From: Paramylibacter kogurei
Lineage (GTDB): Bacteria; Pseudomonadota; Alphaproteobacteria; Rhodobacterales; Rhodobacteraceae
Assembly: GCF_002742285.1 (NCBI RefSeq)
Contig: NZ_MDGM01000015.1
Span: 50,126 to 114,125, forward strand
Direction: 5' to 3'
DNA: 64,000 nucleotides
Below are positions 63,876 to 64,000 of this stretch, in pieces. Position numbers and translations under genes: made by a program. The notes beneath the pieces are model-generated. The model searched no databases. It was not told the DNA's origin and saw only the letters and a list, made by a program, of their open reading frames with translations. The stretch's first letter is position 1, and each line of letters starts with the position of its first letter.

Positions 63876-63912
63876 AAACGCCCCTTGCGTGTTTTGCAAG
63901 GGGCGTTTTTTA
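63876..63912. terminator. Bidirectional Rho-independent terminator between the DMT gene and the 5S rRNA gene
   Basis: AAACGCCCCTTGC and GCAAGGGGCGTTT form a perfect 13-bp stem with a 7-base loop. On the plus strand it runs into TTTTTTATT (end of the DMT transcript); on the minus strand into TTTCTTATTT, downstream of the 5S gene (end of the rRNA operon). Confidence 0.93.
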
Positions 63913-63930
63913 TTGGAATGAGTGCTTATT

Positions 63931-64000
63931 AGTTTTGGCGGTGACCTACTCTCCCACGTCTTAAGACGCAGTACCATCGGCGCAACCGTGCTTAACGGCC
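63931..64000 (-). rRNA. rrf: 5S ribosomal RNA, 3' part (runs off the right edge)
   Basis: The reverse complement contains the 3' two thirds of a 5S rRNA: GCGCCGATGGTACTGCGT, the GTGGGAGAGTAGGTCACC block and the CGCCAAAACT end. Its orientation implies an rRNA operon (16S-23S-5S) reading leftwards from beyond the window. The 3' end at 63931 is estimated. Confidence 0.96.

Overview
The window reads as a chromosomal segment of an alphaproteobacterium of the order Rhodobacterales (Roseobacter-type), with base composition near or slightly below 50% GC by eye. This rests on protein content: an SMC start, CobN/CobW/CobO, DUF2927, a FemAB-like DUF482 acetyltransferase, paired dimethylglycine-dehydrogenase-like flavoproteins, a RecQ with two HRDC-like repeats, a PrsDE-like type I exporter and a cytoplasmic-PAS hybrid kinase. 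No phage, transposon, CRISPR array or tRNA gene was recognised. The window opens inside smc and closes inside a 5S rRNA gene (minus strand), so an rRNA operon lies just to the right.

Layout. 1-693: 5' part of smc. 915-9274: a cobalt/cobalamin block. A cobalamin riboswitch with an SD-sequestering hairpin precedes a HupE-type transporter, then CobW, a GNAT acetyltransferase, CobN, a GFA-family zinc protein, CobO, a small membrane protein and an FMN reductase; a 67-codon gene on the opposite strand interrupts the block. 9276-17712: metabolism and wall genes (FAD oxidase, DMT exporter, Slt transglycosylase, dapA, smpB, sulfurtransferase, aminotransferase, DUF2927). 17867-20967: queuosine-precursor transporter, a short-ORF/terminator leader directly before the ribosome-rescue gene arfB, trhO and a TauE permease. 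20944-29560: hybrid kinase, MFS permease, zapE, MltB-type transglycosylase, DUF1801 and RNase R. 29730-32567: a repeat-containing OmpA-family protein with a membrane helix-hairpin-helix partner. 32561-35002: a DUF2064 protein, dapE and rluA.

35010-40911 is a minus-strand cluster (cupin regulator, GFA protein, two dimethylglycine/sarcosine-dehydrogenase-like enzymes) that looks devoted to methylated-amine and one-carbon catabolism. 41081-49786: a CRP/FNR-type regulator, yaaA, recQ, rsmD, a ferredoxin reductase divergent from a peroxiredoxin, and a pterin dehydratase/FemAB/GDPD/RidA operon. 49867-54547: a type I secretion ABC/HlyD pair divergent from mlaA-mlaC. 54551-58661: PBP1A, glnK and amtB. 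58914-63832: an RTX protein that is a plausible cargo of the type I exporter, a class II aldolase, a DUF533 protein, an ArsR-SRPBCC-YciI operon with a long palindromic operator, and a second DMT exporter.

Two points stand out. (i) An 18-codon ORF with a near-perfect Shine-Dalgarno sequence, two possible SD-sequestering partners and a strong Rho-independent terminator lies immediately upstream of arfB, which suggests an undescribed attenuation circuit for ribosome rescue. (ii) The 9-mer AAAGTGTGA recurs in three intergenic regions (the CRP-like regulator, the type I exporter and the RTX gene), in two cases within TGTGA-N6-TCACT palindromes, and the regulator keeps the CRP recognition-helix residues expected for that half-site. 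Convergent genes are packed extremely tightly, several sharing stop-codon bases (for example TTAA).
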